From Valencia hispanica (lineage: Eukaryota > Chordata > Actinopteri > Cyprinodontiformes > Valenciidae): 64,000 nucleotides of DNA. The position numbers and the translations under genes are program-made. Of this stretch, positions 60,901 through 64,000 are shown one piece after another (positions within the stretch are counted from its first letter, which is position 1; each line of letters begins with the position of its first letter). Location: positions 36,911,000-36,974,999 of the forward strand of contig OY747710.1 of the NCBI GenBank assembly GCA_963556495.2, written 5' to 3'. The notes beneath the pieces were generated by a model. It was not told the DNA's origin, made no database searches, and worked only from the letters and a program-made list of their open reading frames with translations.

Positions 60901-63900
60901 GGCAATCTGACCTTCAGCCTCAAAACTAAATTGCTTTGTTTTTGAAAATGTTCATCTAAGCAGCACCCGCATTTGCAAAATTACATAAAAAAGCGATCTG
61001 TCGGGTAGTATGTCCAAGGGCCAAACCCAGTTTTTAGATGAAAAACATAAAAACTTGTGAAACTGGTTTGAAATATTCATCTGAGTGACAGAGATCTTTC
61101 ACAGCGAATTAGTAATAACACACAAAGGTGCTGAACCTTAGCTGGGAGAAACACGCTGGAGGCACGTTTGAGCCGGAGATTTCTATGGGAATCCCTGATA
61201 GGGTCCAAAGGGTCATATGCATTTCCTCCTTTCAGGTGCTTTCATCTTAACCTGGCTGCACCATAGTAGCTGCTACAGTTGCCTGGACAACTGATCTTTG
61301 GAATCAGGTTGTGAGACAAGGGAGGAAAAATGCACTGAGGGGAAGTGTGTGAATTTGGAGTGTCTCTGAGACGTCATTTTTACAACTTACCTCTTCATTT
61401 GTGTTTTAGATTATAGTTAACAACTCCTATGTAAATTTTAATGTCCGACATATGTACAGAAAAAGGGAAAGAAAGAAACTGTACACAAGGTAAGTGAAAG
61501 TTGTCAAAGAGTGATGAGATTACATATGGAACTCAGAACTCGGGCACCAACATGTTACACAATGAGAACCCAAGAAGAACACAGAAAGGTCTCAGGCACC
61601 AATTAAAAAGGCAAATATTTATTTTGCAGTTTGTTTGGTCAGGAGGAAGAAATGGGAAGAAATCTTGTCTGAGAAGCAGTATTGTCACTGGTGTGCATAC
61701 ATTACCACATTTCTCCCAACAACTGCATAACCAGAATGGCCGATGGTAAATCGGCAACAGTGAATGGAATCAGCTAAAAGTCTTTTTTTTAAACATAATA
61801 ATTTCATGTTTAACTCTGTAAATCTTTGTACTGCTGGTTTCTCATTTAGCCTCTGAAATTACACTGCAAAATAATACTACATTTGTGGGGGTTGGAAATG
61901 ACGCTACAATTAGCAGTTATAGTCAAATGCTCTGACTCAGTTGGCTCAGACATAGAAAAATAGGAGCCGCTATTTCAGCCATTTACAGTGGCTAACACAG
62001 AGGGACCGTTTGGAGACAATGGTTATTGATTTAATTTAATCAAGGAATGCGTGGAAATCAGTAGACATTTTCTACTCATATAAACATATGAAATCACAGT
62101 GAAGGCCAGTAAGTAAGGAAAGCTAAAGTGCTTGAAAAGATCTTGAATGCACATTACCTCTTTTCACCCTGCATGCCCCCCCTCCAAAAAAAAAAAAGCC
62201 TCTACGCATTTCTGTTTGACTCTGCCTCAGTGTAGACCCGACCATTGGAGTTTAGGAGATGGGGAGCTCAAATCTAATACCTCCAGGGAGACAGAATGTT
62301 TCTACTTCTACTGCATATTAAAGGCAAGCTATTTTCTGAGAGTGTGGCATGTCTTTTTTTTTCAATATCAGGGGCTCCGCGGAGACACATACGGCTTTGG
62401 GCTGGCAGCAGTGCGATGAGGCTGCGAGTTGCTATCTGACTGACTGATCGTTTTTAATAATACCCACCCTCTTGCTCACATTTGTTCATATCTAACCAGG
62501 GAGATGTTAGAGTGGAGCAGTGCAGCGCTGTTTTTCTATCATCCTTAAACCAGGACAGTGGTCACATTATTTGTGGCGTCAAGGGGAGGAGAATTCGCCT
62601 TTCATGTTCTAGATAACATCCCAAAACAACATCCACGTCATTCATGCTCACTTTTACAGTAAATCTAATGCTTTGTGACAGTAGCTGTGTCCATGGTGTA
62701 TATTGATGTTCCCTTCAAAAAAAACAGAGAATGAGTCCAGATACATTTGGTTCACTTTCCTGCTAGTGAGCAAACAAGGTGACAAAAGCTACATGATCCA
62801 TGAGGTAACACCTCCTCCACTTCTCCACCTTTGCCAACTGTCTGGACTGTTCAGAGTAAATGAACTCCTCTCTCAGTACAGTGAAAACATTGATAATCAT
62901 CCCGGAAGACCGCAAACTGTTCCCTAATGGCCTGGCAGACCTAAAGATGTCCTTGCTATTCTTCTCATGTCAACTCGACTCCTCCATTGTTAATATTCTG
63001 CGGTCCATATGCCCTCTCAAAGGCCTCCAGGGAAAACTGCCTTCAAGCTAGGCTGATTGTGAAAAAAAAAAAAAAGCCTTTATCCACTTTATCAGCCCCC
63101 CCCCCGTTGACTCATGCATTAAAATGCACTCCTCTTCTCCAGGTTCAGCCACCTGTCTCCTTCTTGTTGTTGAAACCATGAAAATCTTGTTTAGCCCTCT
63201 GGATGTTTTGCCTTCTCATAATTGTAAAGGATCGGTAGCTCAAATATTGCATATATTTATTAAAAAATCTCCTTCCTTGGGGTCTGAATCTAAGTATTTT
63301 AAGAAGGTGGCTTTTCATTCATTTTTGAAGAAATCTGAATCCTTGCCAGCAGCCTCACAACAACGGTAGCCAATCCTAACTATTCTTTTAAGTACTAAAC
63401 ATTAACATTTGAAAGCAGATTCTGGCAGTTTAAAAAAAAAATTAAAAAAATCAATCTTTATAATCTGGGACATCATTTTTAAATTGTTGTTATCAATCCT
63501 TTAGTTGCCTTAAAAGCTGAACCCAGATGTTTGTAACACGAAGGATTCCTGCTCCAAAAAAACGTACTTTGCACTGTTTGACATGGGTTTGTGTGGAGCT
63601 GTTATCAGCAGTAAGTATCTTACCTGTTGTTGACAGTATTCCAGGTGGTCTTGGTTTGGAGAACTGAGATGGTTTTCAATTAGCGAACCAACATAGCAGC
63701 TTGTTATTGCGTAGCCAGTTACCAAGGGGATTTCTATCATTTTAAAACAACTAGTTTCCAAAATACCAAAGGTATTCGTGCAAAAGCTTTTAAATCAGTT
63801 ATATATTTGCTTTCAAAGATTATTTACATAGAAATCCACAGTAACTGAAGTTGTAAACTTGAGATTTTTCCATCTGAATTTTGTAGTCATTTTCCTTTTT

Positions 63901-64000
63901 CTGGTTCTTTAAAGCTTCATCCTCTCAATACCAAGTTTTGCTGATTAAGATTTCTCTTTAATATTATCATGAAAACTCTGAACACTATATATTGTGGGTA
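57951..64000. other. Six kilobases without recognisable gene or intact transposon
   Basis: Many short frames on both strands but none with a family signature or good splice context. Simple runs: T at 60613-60627, A at 62187-62197, A at 63062-63075, C at 63098-63105. An RFX-like motif (GTTGCCTGGACAAC, 61278-61291) lies beside a short palindrome (GTAGCTGCTAC). 59030-59200 may be weak transposon debris. Continuation of the gene-poor region. Confidence 0.45.

Overview
The window reads as nuclear DNA of a ray-finned fish. It has spliced vertebrate genes and a dense mix of Tc1/mariner, hAT, L2 and Rex1-like elements typical of teleosts. A percomorph or killifish-type genome is my guess, not something the sequence proves. 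Two host genes are supported. NSMCE2 (SUMO E3 ligase of the SMC5/6 complex) is present as its last five coding exons at 1.1-4.7 kb, + strand; its 5' exons lie outside the window. LRATD2 (FAM84B) follows as a single coding exon at 10.0-10.9 kb, + strand, with a probable non-coding first exon near 9.4-9.6 kb. This order matches the human 8q24 block NSMCE2-TRIB1-LRATD2-MYC, but no TRIB1 reading frame lies between the two genes here.

From about 11.7 kb to the end I find no further host gene. This matches the gene-poor stretch downstream of LRATD2 in other vertebrates. It consists of mobile elements separated by single-copy-looking DNA that could hold regulatory sequence. Main blocks: L2 LINE copy (15.0-16.5 kb); complete non-autonomous hAT with 8-bp target duplication (16.5-17.4 kb); Tc1-type relics (17.9-23.5 kb); MITEs and Rex1-like fragments (23.6-25.6 kb).

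An old LINE ('LINE-B', minus strand) runs from about 25.7 to 36.7 kb and is broken by three insertions. These are a Rex1-like piece, a hAT-like/L2 block, and a 2.9-kb element with perfect 43-bp terminal inverted repeats. That last element is the most unusual object in the window. Nearly all of it is a decayed protein-primed family-B DNA polymerase gene of the Maverick/Polinton (adintovirus) type. Its palm has been deleted and its stop codon is supplied by the right terminal repeat.

The second showpiece is a four-deep nest at 38.5-46.9 kb: Tc1 containing a pogo/Tigger-like element, containing an L2, containing a Rex1-like LINE. A separate 1.75-kb hAT and another Tc1 relic sit in the same outer Tc1. 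From 48 to 58 kb there are more MITEs, a hAT transposase relic with a TTF-type zinc finger, a Tc1 with long inverted repeats and two further relics. The last 6 kb look single-copy and non-coding.

All calls come from reading the sequence and recalling protein families. Boundaries of eroded repeats are approximate.
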